Assembly (NCBI RefSeq): GCF_030915525.1
Contig: NZ_CP133269.1
Coordinates: 1,389,001-1,453,000 of the forward strand
Length of the DNA stretch: 64,000 bases
Source of the DNA: Neobacillus sp. PS2-9
GTDB lineage: Bacteria; Bacillota; Bacilli; Bacillales; Cytobacillaceae
Reading direction: 5' to 3'
Made by a program: the position numbers and the translations under genes. The notes under the pieces are model-generated. The model had not been told where the DNA came from and ran no database searches. It worked only from the letters and a program-made list of their open reading frames with translations. The number at the start of each line of letters is the position of its first letter. Positions within the stretch are counted from its first letter, which is position 1. Positions 37,425 through 47,729 of this stretch are shown here, in pieces.

Positions 37425-37631
37425 TTACTTTAACCCGCTTTCAAGAGTTTCAAGCATTTCTTTTTTCTCTTCTTCAGAAGAATTCTTCCAAATGATTTCA
37501 AATAGAACGCCAAGACCTGGGAGCATTTTTTCTTCTCCATTTTGAATAGCATCTACAATTGTATCTTCTAATTGATCCTGCGTATTACCAGAGACATTGT
37601 GAATAATCGCATTTCGCAAATTTAAGTTCAT
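37425..37631 (-). CDS. sspI: Small acid-soluble spore protein SspI
   Basis: 68 residues, closely resembling B. subtilis Ssp[28 protein letters not shown], then the helical [17 protein letters not shown] and an acidic C-terminus. A minor forespore SASP. The frame extends two codons upstream to a GTG, but ATG at 37631 lies nine bases after AAGGAG and fits the family. It is monocistronic and opposite to its neighbours. A clear spore-former marker. Confidence 0.93.
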   Translation of the reverse strand: MNLNLRNAIIHNVSGNTQDQLEDTIVDAIQNGEEKMLPGLGVLFEIIWKNSSEEEKKEMLETLESGLK

Positions 37632-37753
37632 AAACACACACTCCTTTTTATAACCTTCATTCTTTTATATCATTTCTATTATGTGGTTTTATTATGTATC
37701 CTTTTTAGGCTATAATGAGAAAATCAGAAGAGTTTTTTAAAGGAGAACCAGTT

Positions 37754-38515
37754 TTGAAACATATTGAATCAGTAAATAATCCTAAGGTAAAACAATGGAA
37801 AAAGCTTTTAACGAAAAAAGAGCGCGATAACACCGAATCATTTATCGTAGAAGGCTTTCATTTAGTTGAAGAAGCACTAAAACAAGGAGAACAGGTATTA
37901 GAAATTATTGTTTCCGAGAAAGTTGGCCTGCCGCCGCGTTGGGATGTAAGTTCTACTCCAGTTACTCTTGTTACGGAGGAGATTTCTGATCTGTTAACAG
38001 AAACGGAAGCACCGCAAGGTATTTACGCCGTTTGCAGAATGCCAAGTAAGAGGACGGAGGCTCAGGCGGAAGAAGGTCAAACCTACTTATTGATCGATGC
38101 GGTCCAGGATCCAGGAAACCTTGGCACGATGATTCGCACAGCTGATGCAGCAGGGATTGACGCAGTGATCGTTGGGCGTGGGAGTGTGGATATTTATAAC
38201 TCCAAGGTTTTAAGAGCTGCACAAGGAAGCCATTTTCACCTTCCAATTCTACGAGCTGACCTTCATGAATGGGTGGATAAGCTCCATGAAAAAAATATTC
38301 CTGTATATGGGACAGCGCTTGAAGGAGCAGCAGTTTATACAGAAATTGCAGGTGGAAAATCCTTCGCTTTAATTGTGGGTAACGAAGGCAGCGGTGTTGG
38401 GAAAGATTTGCTTTCTACCACAACGAAGAATCTTTATATCCCAATTTACGGAAAAAGCGAATCATTAAACGTAGCCGTGGCCACAGGGGTTCTTCTTTAT
38501 TATTTGAAAAAATAG
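37754..38515 (+). CDS. ysgA: TrmH/SpoU-family RNA methyltransferase YsgA
   Basis: 253 residues, SPOUT methyltransferase. An N-terminal substrate-binding region (NNPKVKQWKKLLTKKERDNTESFIVEGFHLVEEAL), then the knotted domain with DPGNLGTMIRTADAAGIDAVIVG, ALIVGNEGSGVGKD and IPIYGKSESLNVAVATGVLLYYL. It methylates a ribose in rRNA or tRNA; the target is not shown. The frame opens at 37715, but TTG at 37754 (M-K-H-I-E-S) after AAAGGAG fits the family start. Confidence 0.9.
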   Translation: MKHIESVNNPKVKQWKKLLTKKERDNTESFIVEGFHLVEEALKQGEQVLEIIVSEKVGLPPRWDVSSTPVTLVTEEISDLLTETEAPQGIYAVCRMPSKRTEAQAEEGQTYLLIDAVQDPGNLGTMIRTADAAGIDAVIVGRGSVDIYNSKVLRAAQGSHFHLPILRADLHEWVDKLHEKNIPVYGTALEGAAVYTEIAGGKSFALIVGNEGSGVGKDLLSTTTKNLYIPIYGKSESLNVAVATGVLLYYLKK

Positions 38516-38527
38516 GCGAAAACTAGT

Positions 38528-38557
38528 TTGACCTTAAAAGGAAAATTATTATATAAT
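38528..38557 (+). promoter_or_regulatory. Sigma-A promoter of the pheST leader
   Basis: TTGACC (38528-38533), 18-bp spacer, TATAAT (38552-38557). Confidence 0.75.
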
Positions 38558-38564
38558 AATGCAA

Positions 38565-38846
38565 TATTGAATAGTAAAGACGATGACGGAGAAAAGTATC
38601 TGATTCAGAACCATTTAGGGAGAAAGTGTCGTGACTGAAAACACTTTTATGGAAAGGTTCAGAGAAGTTCACCTCCTGAGTTGGCATCGGGACCACAATC
38701 GGGCACCTGCCCTTTAGTGTAAAGATGCACCGGCCTAAGCCGTTATCCCAATGAAGCGAACACATGTGTTTCTACATACCGTGTTTACAAGGGTGGTACC
38801 GCGAATCAACAACCTCGTCCCTTTCCAGGGATGGGGTTTTTTTGTT
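38565..38846 (+). promoter_or_regulatory. Phenylalanyl-tRNA T-box riboswitch
   Basis: T-box element AAGGGTGGTACCGCG at 38789-38803, followed by the terminator AACCTCGTCCC-tttcca-GGGATGGGGTT with a seven-T tract. A TTC triplet (phenylalanine specifier candidate) occurs in the stem I region (GAGAAGTTCACC). Controls pheS-pheT by tRNA-Phe charging. Confidence 0.92.
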
Positions 38847-38894
38847 TGTTTGCAGGACTACAAACATAATGACAATTTATAAGGAGGAATAGAC

Positions 38895-39932
38895 ATGCAA
38901 GAACGTTTAAAGGAATTGCAGGAAGAGGCTATTCAAAAAGTTGAACAGTCCACAAGCTTAAAAGAACTAAATGATATACGTGTTGCGTATTTAGGCAAAA
39001 AAGGCCCAATTACGGAAGTGCTTCGCGGTATGGGTAAGCTTTCAGCGGAAGAAAGACCAGTTATGGGGGCTCTTGCGAATGAAGTACGTGAAGCTATTGC
39101 AGTTAAAATTGAAGAGAAGCAAAAGGGACTAGAAGAAGCGGCTGTTTTAGAAAAATTAGCTTCTGAAAGTATTGATGTTACTCTTCCAGGACGCCCTGTT
39201 AAGGTAGGAAACCATCATCCATTAACAAGAATCATTGAGGAAATTGAAGATTTATTTATTGGAATGGGCTATCAAGTTGCAGAAGGTCCAGAAGTGGAGC
39301 AGGATTATTATAACTTTGAAGCTCTTAACTTACCGAAAGGGCACCCTGCCCGTGATATGCAGGATTCTTTCTATATTACAGAGGAAATCCTTCTTCGTAC
39401 ACATACATCGCCAGTACAAGCGCGGACGATGGAAAAGCATCAAGGTAAAGGTCCAATTAAGATTATCTGCCCTGGTAAAGTGTACCGCCGCGATAATGAT
39501 GATGCGACACACTCCCATCAGTTCATGCAAATCGAAGGATTAGTTGTCGGCGAAAACATCCGCATGAGCGATTTAAAAGGAACATTAGAGGTATTTGCGA
39601 AGAAAATGTTTGGGGAAGACCGTGAAATTCGCCTAAGACCAAGTTTCTTCCCTTTCACAGAGCCTTCTGTTGAAATGGATATCTCTTGTAAAATTTGCGG
39701 TGGCAAAGGCTGTAACGTGTGTAAGCAAACGGGCTGGATTGAAATTTTAGGAGCAGGAATGGTTCATCCGAATGTTCTTGAAATGGCAGGCTACGATTCT
39801 AAGAAATACACTGGATTTGCTTTCGGTATGGGACCAGAACGGATTGCAATGCTGAAATACGGTGTGGATGACATTAGACATTTCTATACCAATGATGTAC
39901 GTTTCTTAAAACAATTTTCAAAACATGAATAG
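38895..39932 (+). CDS. pheS: Phenylalanyl-tRNA synthetase alpha chain
   Basis: 345 residues. N-terminal coiled coil (1-80) for tRNA binding, then the class II core: [63 protein letters not shown], and [25 protein letters not shown] at 38895 after AAGGAGGAA. Forms the (alpha-beta)2 enzyme with PheT, whose gene starts 11 bp later. Confidence 0.97.
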   Translation: MQERLKELQEEAIQKVEQSTSLKELNDIRVAYLGKKGPITEVLRGMGKLSAEERPVMGALANEVREAIAVKIEEKQKGLEEAAVLEKLASESIDVTLPGRPVKVGNHHPLTRIIEEIEDLFIGMGYQVAEGPEVEQDYYNFEALNLPKGHPARDMQDSFYITEEILLRTHTSPVQARTMEKHQGKGPIKIICPGKVYRRDNDDATHSHQFMQIEGLVVGENIRMSDLKGTLEVFAKKMFGEDREIRLRPSFFPFTEPSVEMDISCKICGGKGCNVCKQTGWIEILGAGMVHPNVLEMAGYDSKKYTGFAFGMGPERIAMLKYGVDDIRHFYTNDVRFLKQFSKHE

Positions 39933-39943
39933 GAGGTTACGAC

Positions 39944-42358
39944 ATGTTCGTTTCATATAAATGGCTTCAGGATTATATCGATTTAACTGGAGTAACAGCT
40001 GATGAGCTAGCTGAAAAAATTACGAAGAGCGGAATTGAAGTTGAAGGAGTAGACATTCTTAACGAAGGTATCAAAGGAGTGGTTGTTGGTCATGTTCTAG
40101 AGCGTGAGCAGCATCCAAATGCCGATAAATTAAGTAAATGTCTGGTTGATGTGGGCGAAGAGCAGCCTGTACAAATTATCTGTGGTGCACCAAATGTGGC
40201 ACAAGGACAAAAGGTAGCAGTAGCGAAGGTTGGAGCAGTTCTACCAGGTAATTTTAAAATTAAACGCGCGAAGCTTCGCGGCGAAGAATCAAATGGCATG
40301 ATTTGCTCTCTTACCGAGCTTGGAATGGAAGGGAAAGTCGTTCCAAAGGAATATTCTGAAGGAATCTTTGTTTTTCCAGCCGATGCAGAGGTCGGTGTAG
40401 ATGCACTTGAATTACTTAATCGTGATGACGAAGTTCTAGAGCTTAGCTTAACGCCAAACCGTTCGGATTGCTTGAGCATGCTTGGTGTTGCTTATGAAGT
40501 GGCAGCGATTCTTGGAAGAGAGGTTAAACTTCCAGAAACGAGCTTGGAGCCTACTAGTGAAAAAGCATCTGATTACGTTAAGGTAGTGGTTGAAGCGAAA
40601 GACGATAACCCGCTTTACGTGGCAAAAATTATTAAAAATGTAAAAATTAGTCCTTCACCACTTTGGATGCAAACACGTTTAATGTCTGCAGGCATTCGTC
40701 CGCACAATAACGTTGTCGATATTACCAACTATATTTTATTAGAATACGGTCAGCCATTACACGCATTTGATTATGATCGCCTAGGTTCAAAAGAGATTCT
40801 TGTTCGCCGTGCAAACCATGGCGAAAAGTTTGTAACACTTGATGACGTAGAACGGACATTATCATCGGATCATCTTGTGATTACTAATGGTTCAGAACCT
40901 GTAGCTCTTGCTGGTGTCATGGGTGGTGCCAATTCGGAGGTAACTTCAGACACAACCACTGTTTTATTAGAGGCTGCTTATTTTAACGGTGGGACTGTTA
41001 GAAAAGCATCCAAGGATCATGGATTAAGAAGTGAAGCGAGCGCTCGCTTTGAAAAGGGTGTGGATCCAAACCGTGTCCGTGTAGCTGGTGAACGTGCAGC
41101 CTATCTGATGGCAAAATACGCTGGCGGAGAAGTGTTAGAGGGAGCTTCAGAGGTAGATACACTTACTGTCGAACCAGCAGTGGTATCAATTACTCTTGAA
41201 AAAATCAATCGTGTCCTAGGCACAGAGCTTCAAATGAGCGATGTAAAGGATATCTTTGATCGTCTTCAATTCTCAGTTAGTGTAGAGCAGGATACGATTA
41301 CTGTTACGGCACCAACACGACGCGGAGATATCCGAATCGAAGAAGATCTATTAGAAGAAGTAGCTCGTCTATACGGCTATGATAACATTCCAAAGACATT
41401 ACCAATCGGTTCTACTACTGCTGGAAAGTTGTCCGAGTATCAAAAGAAGCGTCGAGTGGTCCGTCAGTATCTTGAAGGAGCAGGCTTGTATCAAGCCGTT
41501 ACTTATTCCTTAACAAGTGAGGAAAAAGCGGCACAATTTGCTCTTGAAAAGCGCGATACCATCCGTTTAGCAATGCCGATGAGCGAGGAACGCAGCGTGC
41601 TTCGTTTGAGCATCATGCCACAGCTGTTAGAAGTATTAAAATATAATAGCGCTCGTCAAAACGATAGCTTAGCCGTATATGAAACAGGTGCTGTATTCTT
41701 GGCAAATGGCGAAGATACGCTTCCAACCGAAAAAGAACATGTTGCAGGTGCAGTAACTGGTCTTTGGCACAGTCATTCATGGCAGGGTGAAAAGAAGGCA
41801 GTAGATTTCTTCGTTGTAAAAGGTATTTTAGAAGGAATGTTTACTAAGCTTGGCTTATCTGACAAAGTCCAATATGTTCAAGCACAGGTAGAAGGAATGC
41901 ATCCTGGCCGTACAGCGGAAGTTCTCTTTAACGGTGAGAAAATCGGCTTTGTGGGTCAAGTACACCCAAATGTGCAGAAAGATCTAGACTTAAAAGATAC
42001 GTATGTATTCGAACTTTCTTTACAAGCGATCCTTGAAGCAGAAGCACCAGTATTACAATATGAAGCGATTCCACGCTTCCCATCTATCACAAGAGACATT
42101 GCTCTAGTGGTAAACAGTGAAATGGTGTCAGGCACCTTGAAGGATATCATTTTAACGACAGGTGCACCGCTTCTTAAAGAGGTTCATGTGTTTGATTTAT
42201 ATGAAGGCGACAAGATGGAAGAAGGCAAGAAGTCGATTGCATTCTCATTAAAATATGCGGATCCTGAACGTACACTGACTGATGAGGAAGTAACAAAGGT
42301 TCACAGCAGTGTTCTTAAGGCATTAGAAGAAAAAGCAGGCGCGGTTTTACGCGGATAA
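39944..42358 (+). CDS. pheT: Phenylalanyl-tRNA synthetase beta chain
   Basis: 804 residues. An EMAP/tRNA-binding domain at ~40-150 ([26 protein letters not shown]), B1-B5 domains with [21 protein letters not shown] and [20 protein letters not shown], the catalytic-like core ([21 protein letters not shown]...), and a C-terminal ferredoxin-fold anticodon-binding domain ([13 protein letters not shown] ... to the end). ATG at 39944 behind AGGAGGTT. The editing site for mischarged Tyr lies in B3/B4 by family. Confidence 0.97.
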   Translation: MFVSYKWLQDYIDLTGVTADELAEKITKSGIEVEGVDILNEGIKGVVVGHVLEREQHPNADKLSKCLVDVGEEQPVQIICGAPNVAQGQKVAVAKVGAVLPGNFKIKRAKLRGEESNGMICSLTELGMEGKVVPKEYSEGIFVFPADAEVGVDALELLNRDDEVLELSLTPNRSDCLSMLGVAYEVAAILGREVKLPETSLEPTSEKASDYVKVVVEAKDDNPLYVAKIIKNVKISPSPLWMQTRLMSAGIRPHNNVVDITNYILLEYGQPLHAFDYDRLGSKEILVRRANHGEKFVTLDDVERTLSSDHLVITNGSEPVALAGVMGGANSEVTSDTTTVLLEAAYFNGGTVRKASKDHGLRSEASARFEKGVDPNRVRVAGERAAYLMAKYAGGEVLEGASEVDTLTVEPAVVSITLEKINRVLGTELQMSDVKDIFDRLQFSVSVEQDTITVTAPTRRGDIRIEEDLLEEVARLYGYDNIPKTLPIGSTTAGKLSEYQKKRRVVRQYLEGAGLYQAVTYSLTSEEKAAQFALEKRDTIRLAMPMSEERSVLRLSIMPQLLEVLKYNSARQNDSLAVYETGAVFLANGEDTLPTEKEHVAGAVTGLWHSHSWQGEKKAVDFFVVKGILEGMFTKLGLSDKVQYVQAQVEGMHPGRTAEVLFNGEKIGFVGQVHPNVQKDLDLKDTYVFELSLQAILEAEAPVLQYEAIPRFPSITRDIALVVNSEMVSGTLKDIILTTGAPLLKEVHVFDLYEGDKMEEGKKSIAFSLKYADPERTLTDEEVTKVHSSVLKALEEKAGAVLRG

Positions 42359-42375
42359 TTTCATAAAAATAGAAA

Positions 42376-42414
42376 GAGGCCGGCTCGGAAAAATTTTTCG
42401 GGCTGGTTTTTTTA
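42376..42414 (+). terminator. Intrinsic terminator of pheST
   Basis: GGCCGGCTCG / CGGGCTGGTTT stem (wobbles included) and a T7 tract. Confidence 0.8.
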
Positions 42415-42525
42415 TTGATTTTTTCTAATGAAATTCTTATGTTTGTAACAATTTTCGCTAAAATTCGGCAGGGATTTTGAAATTCTTTTAGAAAAACATT
42501 ATTAAATTGAAAGGAGTGAAAATGA

Positions 42526-43500
42526 TTGGTTGTTAAAGAAAGGAATATTCCATTAGTAATGCTTATTTTAGAGGCTTTGTCCAGACGGCTGCCCTTAAAT
42601 TATCCTAAATACCAGCAGGTTTTAGAGGAATTAGGAAGGAGGCAAGCTGGATACAAAGGTGAGGTAAGTCTTGATTATTACTTACGTTTACTCCCAATGG
42701 ATAAGTACACAATACTCCACGATTTAAACCTTCCAGATGGTGACTACAACTGCCAAATAGATACTCTCCTCCTAACAGAAGAATTCGCCCTTATTATTGA
42801 AGTGAAAAATATGGCTGGCAAACTAATTTTTGATACAGAAAATGAACAGTTTATGCAAGTAAATAATGAGAAGGAAAAAGGTTATCCTTATCCCATAGCT
42901 CAAGCAGAAAGGCATAGAGATCACCTTGAGAAACTAATGGCAGAATATAAATTTCCTGCTGTTCCAATTTTATACCTTGTGGTTATCAGCAATGGGTATT
43001 CTTCGTACGTAATTACCGGAAAAAATTCTCATAAAGTAAAGGCTCGCGTATGTAAAGCAGATGTTTTACTAAAAAGAATTTCTAGTATTGAAAATCAGTA
43101 TTCCAAGCCTACTCTCAATGCTAAAGGGATCCGAAAGCTTAGTCGTCTATTGATAAAACTGAATACAATTCCAACCAATTATATTTTTAAAAAATATCAA
43201 ATCAATAAAACGGATGTATTAACTGGTGTCTTTTGCCCTACCTGCAATCATGTTCCATTGATTCGTAAGAAAAAGAAATGGTACTGCACTTCATGTAACA
43301 TATACTCAAAAGATGCACATGTAACTGCCCTAAAGGATTATTTTTTGCTAATAGATTTAATAATTACAAATCAGCAATTCCGAGTATTTGTTCAACTAGA
43401 TTCAATTGATACAGCTGGAAGAATGTTACGATCTGAAAAAAATATAAAAGCCGATGGGACAAAGAAGATGCGTATGTATATTCCGGTTAATTTTCCGTGA
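42526..43500 (+). CDS. NERD-domain nuclease-like protein with zinc ribbon
   Basis: 324 residues. The N-terminal NERD domain keeps the PD-(D/E)xK layout: E46 (GYKGEVSLD), D79 (CQIDTLLL), then E92 and K94 (LIIEVKNMAGKL). Next comes a helical middle part, a four-cysteine zinc ribbon (C237, C240, C254, C257: FCPTC ... WYCTSC), and a C-terminal stretch reminiscent of a winged helix (TNQQFRVFVQLDSIDTAGRML). DNA processing is likely but unproven. The start is TTG at 42526 after AAAGGAGTG; an ATG at 42522 is in another frame and stops at once. It sits in the conserved pheT-rnhC interval and is followed by the 21-bp-period array. Confidence 0.82.
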   Translation: MVVKERNIPLVMLILEALSRRLPLNYPKYQQVLEELGRRQAGYKGEVSLDYYLRLLPMDKYTILHDLNLPDGDYNCQIDTLLLTEEFALIIEVKNMAGKLIFDTENEQFMQVNNEKEKGYPYPIAQAERHRDHLEKLMAEYKFPAVPILYLVVISNGYSSYVITGKNSHKVKARVCKADVLLKRISSIENQYSKPTLNAKGIRKLSRLLIKLNTIPTNYIFKKYQINKTDVLTGVFCPTCNHVPLIRKKKKWYCTSCNIYSKDAHVTALKDYFLLIDLIITNQQFRVFVQLDSIDTAGRMLRSEKNIKADGTKKMRMYIPVNFP

Positions 43501-43510
43501 ATTGTACGAA

Positions 43511-43604
43511 CGCAAATAAAACTAGCTTTATCGCAAATAAACATATTCTTTTCGCAAATAAAACCGCTACTTACGCAAATAAAAGACCATTTTTCGCAAA
43601 TAAA
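43511..43604. repeat. Five-copy 10-mer array with exact 21-bp period
   Basis: CGCAAATAAA occurs at 43511, 43532, 43553, 43574 and 43595, always 21 bp apart, with different 11-bp spacers (ACTAGCTTTAT, CATATTCTTTT, ACCGCTACTTA, AGACCATTTTT). Spacers tend to end in T-runs. The array lies between the NERD stop and its terminator, so it would be the 3' untranslated part of the NERD transcript. In one frame, from a GTG at 43497 overlapping the NERD stop to 43622, it reads as heptads beginning Ala-Asn-Lys. I see no cas genes; units are too short for CRISPR. Confidence 0.9.
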
Positions 43605-43630
43605 CCTATCAAAACACGATAAGAAAGTAT

Positions 43631-43679
43631 AAAAAGAGGAAGTCTCTAAGTAAATTAACTAGAGACTTCCTCTTTTTTT
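43631..43679. terminator. Bidirectional terminator between NERD gene and pterin dehydratase
   Basis: AAAAAGAGGAAGTCTCTA / TAGAGACTTCCTCTTTTT long symmetrical stem with T tracts on both strands. Confidence 0.92.
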
Positions 43680-43979
43680 CTATTTTTCTTTATATTTTTC
43701 ATAAAAAGCATCATATTTCTTCGCCAATTCCACATCCAAATCAGTCAATCCCCCGGCATTCCATGATGTGAGCCGCAAAGTAACTAATTTATAGTCGATC
43801 GCGATAAATGGATGATGGTTGACCTGTTCAGACAACTCCGCAATTTCATTCACGAAAGCAACACCTTTTAAAAATTCATGAAAACGATATTTTTTCACGA
43901 TGAATTTACCGTCGAGTTTCCAACCTGTTAACTCCGCAAGGAATTGACCAATCTCTGTTAAACTAAGTCTATTTGCCAA
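43680..43979 (-). CDS. Pterin-4a-carbinolamine dehydratase
   Basis: About 99 residues from TTG at 43979 (M-A-N-R-L-S-L-T), which follows GGGAGGGGATATT; the frame continues 11 codons further to an ATG at 44012 without a ribosome site. The PCD signature is intact: ELSEQVNHHPFIAIDYKLVTLRLTSWNAGGLTDLD. It recycles the 4a-hydroxy-tetrahydropterin made by aromatic amino acid hydroxylases; no hydroxylase gene is nearby. Transcribed after rnhC on the minus strand. Confidence 0.87.
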   Translation of the reverse strand: MANRLSLTEIGQFLAELTGWKLDGKFIVKKYRFHEFLKGVAFVNEIAELSEQVNHHPFIAIDYKLVTLRLTSWNAGGLTDLDVELAKKYDAFYEKYKEK

Positions 43980-44017
43980 AATATCCCCTCCCACAATAAG
44001 TGTATTCGCCACACCTG

Positions 44018-44956
44018 TCAGAACTTCCTTTTATTTACTAGAGCCATTGCTTTATCCGTGTTAGCGAAGTGGAGTTTCACAAAGGAGGGGAGAATATCAC
44101 GCCCTTTACTCACAATCAGCTTGGCCGCAGCCACATCTACCTGTGCCCCTGCACCCTTTGGAATCTTAAAACCTGCTGCTTCACTCAGCTTGTCAATATA
44201 TTGGACGAAGGCGTAGCGAGCTAGAATACTGGCAGCAGCAACAGCTAAATGAATCCCTTCTGCTTTCGTACTGAAACAAACTTTTTCTTTAGCAATCGCT
44301 TTTTGGCTTTTCAGATGCTGAAAATAAGTACTCGGCTGTACAAATTGATCAATGAGGATCGCTTCTGGCTGATTGGGGGCAATCTTCTCCAGAACATTTA
44401 ATATCGCCTGATTATGAAGAATCGCCTTCATTTTCCCTTGTGACATACCCGACTGCTGCAGCTTATTATATTTATCATTTTTCAAAGTCATTAAGCTGAA
44501 CGGTACAACATCCTTGATAACCTTTGCAATCGCAATGATTTTTTCATCATTTAAGTCCTTTGAATCGCGGACACCTAATTCTTTTAATAGAGGGATATGT
44601 TCTTTTTTTACATAGGCGGCAACAACGGTAATCGGACCGAAAAAGTCTCCCGTCCCCACTTCATCAGAACCAATAGCAGACATTTGACTGATGCCAGGTG
44701 GCAAATCCCCTTTAGCAGAAGAAACAACCTTTTTAGCACCACCAGCCCCAGCTGATAAAGCAACACTGCCCCATCTACCAGCTTCCTTTTCACTATCATT
44801 TCCCTGAAATAACACCTTGCCGGAATTGTATGCTGTGATGACACAACCTGGAGTCTTGGCCGAAAACACGCTTCCAGGCGGATTTTTTTCCACAAGCTGC
44901 TTCGAGTAATACTTCTTCATTTCCGTAATTTCATTTATTCCTAATTTAATTACCAC
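44018..44956 (-). CDS. rnhC: Ribonuclease HIII
   Basis: Removes RNA from RNA-DNA hybrids. The N-terminal TBP-like substrate domain (~1-80) contains GSVFSAKTPGCVITAYNSGKVLFQG; the catalytic core has IGSDEVGTGDFFGPITVVAAY (D, E), GVRDSKDLND (D) and ILIDQF (D), plus FSTKAEGIHLAVAAASILARYAF. The frame opens with TTG at 45010; GTG at 44956 (M-V-I-K-L-G) gives 312 residues, matching B. subtilis RnhC, but neither start has a strong ribosome site. Confidence 0.93.
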   Translation of the reverse strand: MVIKLGINEITEMKKYYSKQLVEKNPPGSVFSAKTPGCVITAYNSGKVLFQGNDSEKEAGRWGSVALSAGAGGAKKVVSSAKGDLPPGISQMSAIGSDEVGTGDFFGPITVVAAYVKKEHIPLLKELGVRDSKDLNDEKIIAIAKVIKDVVPFSLMTLKNDKYNKLQQSGMSQGKMKAILHNQAILNVLEKIAPNQPEAILIDQFVQPSTYFQHLKSQKAIAKEKVCFSTKAEGIHLAVAAASILARYAFVQYIDKLSEAAGFKIPKGAGAQVDVAAAKLIVSKGRDILPSFVKLHFANTDKAMALVNKRKF

Positions 44957-45102
44957 ATTTCCCAAGTAAAAAACACCACATTTCCACTTATTATTATCTC
45001 TTAAACTCAAGCTATCTCTAGTTTTTAATTAGTTTGACTTTTCCAGTTCGAATAGTTCATGTTATGATAGAGAGTAGGATTCTTTGATTGGAGGCATTTG
45101 CG

Positions 45103-45363
45103 TTGTCAAACACACAAAAACACAGAACAACCGTAGATATTTACGGTCAGCAATACGTTATTATGGGTACGGAAAGCCCAAGTCATATTAGGCTTGTAGC
45201 ATCTTTAGTTGACGATAAAATGCGGGAAATCAGTTCTAAGAATCCATCTCTGGACGTTAGTAAGCTTGCCGTTTTAACAGCCGTAAACGCAGTCAATGAT
45301 TATATTAAAATTAAGGACCAATTCGACCGACTGCAAACAGAACTACTAAAGGAAAAGGACTAA
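45103..45363 (+). CDS. zapA: Cell division protein ZapA
   Basis: 86 residues from TTG at 45103 (M-S-N-T-Q-K), eight bases after TTGGAGGC; the frame starts at the TTG inside that ribosome site. The ZapA fold is visible: [45 protein letters not shown] and a C-terminal coiled coil. It bundles FtsZ filaments at mid-cell. Confidence 0.92.
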   Translation: MSNTQKHRTTVDIYGQQYVIMGTESPSHIRLVASLVDDKMREISSKNPSLDVSKLAVLTAVNAVNDYIKIKDQFDRLQTELLKEKD

Positions 45364-45369
45364 TTTATC

Positions 45370-45912
45370 ATGTTAGATTTAGCTATTATTATTCTCTTAA
45401 TTATTGGATTCTTTGTTGGCCTTAAAAGAGGCTTTATACTGCAACTTGTGCATTTAACCAGTTTTATTATTGCATATGTAGTCGCTACAATATACTATGA
45501 AGAGCTGGCTCCAAAGTTAACCCTGTGGATTCCCTATCCAAACCTAGGTGAAGGAACAACTTTAAAGCTCTTAACTGATAGCACTAATATGGAGACCGCA
45601 TTCTATCGTGCCATCTCTTTTGTAATTATCTTTTTTGCTGTGAAAATCCTCTTGCAAGTAATAGGGTCCATGCTGGATTTCATTGCTCATTTGCCGGTTC
45701 TACGCCAGTTAAATGTGTGGGCAGGAGGAATCTTCGGTTTCTTGGAAGTCTATCTCATTATATTTATTTTATTATATATTGCTGCTTTGATTCCAATAGA
45801 TTTTTTACAAAATCCTTTGGACAACTCGTTTATGGCAAAAGCAATTGTGAACCACACCCCTATCCTTTCACAGCAAATAAAGAGCTTGTGGATTGAATAT
45901 ACAGCTGCTTGA
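45370..45912 (+). CDS. yshB: CvpA family membrane protein YshB
   Basis: 180 residues with four predicted helices: ILLIIGFFVGLKRGFILQLVHLTSFIIAYVVA (1-35), AISFVIIFFAVKILLQVIGSML, VWAGGIFGFLEVYLIIFILLYIAALIP, and an N-terminal DLAIIILLI. GFFVGLKRG matches the CvpA/DedE family signature. Function in Bacillus unknown. It starts seven bases after zapA. Confidence 0.86.
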   Translation: MLDLAIIILLIIGFFVGLKRGFILQLVHLTSFIIAYVVATIYYEELAPKLTLWIPYPNLGEGTTLKLLTDSTNMETAFYRAISFVIIFFAVKILLQVIGSMLDFIAHLPVLRQLNVWAGGIFGFLEVYLIIFILLYIAALIPIDFLQNPLDNSFMAKAIVNHTPILSQQIKSLWIEYTAA

Positions 45913-45938
45913 ACTTCTCTGTAGCAGAGAAGTTTTTC
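45912..45938 (+). terminator. Intrinsic terminator of zapA-yshB
   Basis: AACTTCTCT-gtagc-AGAGAAGTT followed by TTTC. Confidence 0.75.
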
Positions 45939-45996
45939 TATTCTGCCATAAAGTAGGCTAAAATGAAAATGCTAAATATGAGGCGGGTGAATCATA

Positions 45997-47715
45997 ATGG
46001 AAGTTAATAAAAAAGATTTGATTCGTTTACTAGAAACGATTGCTATTTATATGGAATTAAAAGGAGAGAATCCTTTCAAGGTATCGGCCTTCCGTAAGGC
46101 AGCTACTGCACTTGAAACAGATGAGCGAACTTTAACAGAAATTGAGGATTTTACAGCGATCTCAGGAATTGGAAAAGGGACTGCCGCTGTAATAGAAGAA
46201 TACATGAAAGAGGGATCCTCTTCCGTGTTAGCTGAGCTCAAGGAAGAAGTCCCATCAGGACTCATTCCGTTACTGCAGCTTCCTGGTCTTGGCGGTAAGA
46301 AAATTGCCAAGCTATACAAAGAATTAGGGGTCGTAGACGTTTCTAGCTTAAAAGAGGCCTGCCAAACAGGAAAAGTGCAGGCGCTTGCTGGATTTGGTAA
46401 GAAGACGGAAGAGAAAATCTTAAGTGCTATTGCAAATGTGGGAAATCGACCTGAGCGGCTACCGCTAGCTTACATGCTCCCAATTGCGGAACAGATTGAG
46501 GTAAGACTTGCTGAAACCCCGGCTATCGATCGTTTTTCAAGGGCAGGAAGCCTGCGAAGAATGAGAGAGACGATTAAAGATTTAGACTTTATTATAGCAA
46601 CCACTCAACCAGAGAATGTTCGTCAATCTCTATTAGAATGGCCAAATATCAAAGAAGTGGTTGGTGCGGGTGATACAAAGGTCTCCTTAGTTTTTGCCTT
46701 TGATTATGATGTCTCCGTTGATTTTCGTTTGGTGAAGCCGGAGGAATTTATTACAACCTTGCATCATTTTACAGGGTCAAAGGACCACAATGTCCGCATG
46801 AGGCAGCTTGCTAAAGAACGCGGGGAGAAGATTAGTGAGTATGGAGTAGAGAATGTTGAGACTGGTGAAATTCTTACCTTCTCGTCTGAAGATGAATTTT
46901 TCAAGCATTTTGAACTCCCGTTTATTCCACCTGAAATTAGGGAGGACGGCAGAGAAGTAGATACATTCACAGCTCAGCAAGAATTAATTGAGCTTGAAGA
47001 TATAAAAGGGGATCTCCACATGCATTCTACGTGGAGTGATGGGGCCCATTCCATTGAGGAAATGGCGGAAGCGTGTCGTGCTCGAGGATATCAGTATATG
47101 GCAATTACCGACCATTCCCAATATTTAAAGGTTGCGAATGGACTGACGCGTGAAAGGCTGTTAAAGCAGAGGGAAGAAATCAAACAATTAAATGAGAAAT
47201 ACGATGATTTTCTCATCCTTTCTGGAGTAGAAATGGATATTCTTCCTGATGGGACGTTGGATTATGAGGATGACCTCCTAGCTGAAATGGATTTTGTTAT
47301 TGCCTCCATTCATTCGGCCTTTTCTCAGTCGAGGGAAAAAATCATGGAGCGTTTAAAAACCGCTTTAACCAATCACCATGTGGATTTAATTGCCCACCCG
47401 ACAGGCAGGAAAATTGGTCGTCGAGAAGGATATGACGTGGATATTGATTTACTGATCGAGCTAGCTAAAGAAACCAATACAGCTTTAGAACTAAATGCAA
47501 ATCCAAATCGACTTGATTTGGCTTCAGAATATTTAAGAAAAGCACAGGATTCAGGTGTAAAGATTCTCATCAATACAGATGCACACAAAATGGATACATT
47601 AAAGCATATGGAAATAGGTGTTTCCACTGCCAAAAAGGGCTGGATAAAAAAATCATCCGTGTTAAATGCACTCGACAAGAATGATCTGCTTGAATTCCTG
47701 CACAATCGACAATAA
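45997..47715 (+). CDS. polX: DNA polymerase/3'-5' exonuclease PolX
   Basis: 572 residues. N-terminal helix-hairpin-helix 8-kDa-like region ([16 protein letters not shown]), family X nucleotidyltransferase with [17 protein letters not shown] (metal aspartates) and a palm/thumb region to ~310; then the C-terminal PHP domain with [55 protein letters not shown] and [11 protein letters not shown]. Works in base excision repair gap filling. ATG at 45997 after AGGCGGGTG; mutS2 follows by 14 bp. Confidence 0.95.
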   Translation: MEVNKKDLIRLLETIAIYMELKGENPFKVSAFRKAATALETDERTLTEIEDFTAISGIGKGTAAVIEEYMKEGSSSVLAELKEEVPSGLIPLLQLPGLGGKKIAKLYKELGVVDVSSLKEACQTGKVQALAGFGKKTEEKILSAIANVGNRPERLPLAYMLPIAEQIEVRLAETPAIDRFSRAGSLRRMRETIKDLDFIIATTQPENVRQSLLEWPNIKEVVGAGDTKVSLVFAFDYDVSVDFRLVKPEEFITTLHHFTGSKDHNVRMRQLAKERGEKISEYGVENVETGEILTFSSEDEFFKHFELPFIPPEIREDGREVDTFTAQQELIELEDIKGDLHMHSTWSDGAHSIEEMAEACRARGYQYMAITDHSQYLKVANGLTRERLLKQREEIKQLNEKYDDFLILSGVEMDILPDGTLDYEDDLLAEMDFVIASIHSAFSQSREKIMERLKTALTNHHVDLIAHPTGRKIGRREGYDVDIDLLIELAKETNTALELNANPNRLDLASEYLRKAQDSGVKILINTDAHKMDTLKHMEIGVSTAKKGWIKKSSVLNALDKNDLLEFLHNRQ

Positions 47716-47729
47716 GGAGGATTTACTCC

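Noticed and set aside
43511-43604. CRISPR array
   Set aside because: Repeat units of 10 bp and 11-bp spacers are far too short, only five units, and no cas genes in the window.
42526-43679. Defence island or toxin-antitoxin pair around the NERD gene
   Set aside because: Only one nuclease-like gene is present; neighbours are a metabolic dehydratase and rnhC, and no partner, integrase or modification gene is visible.
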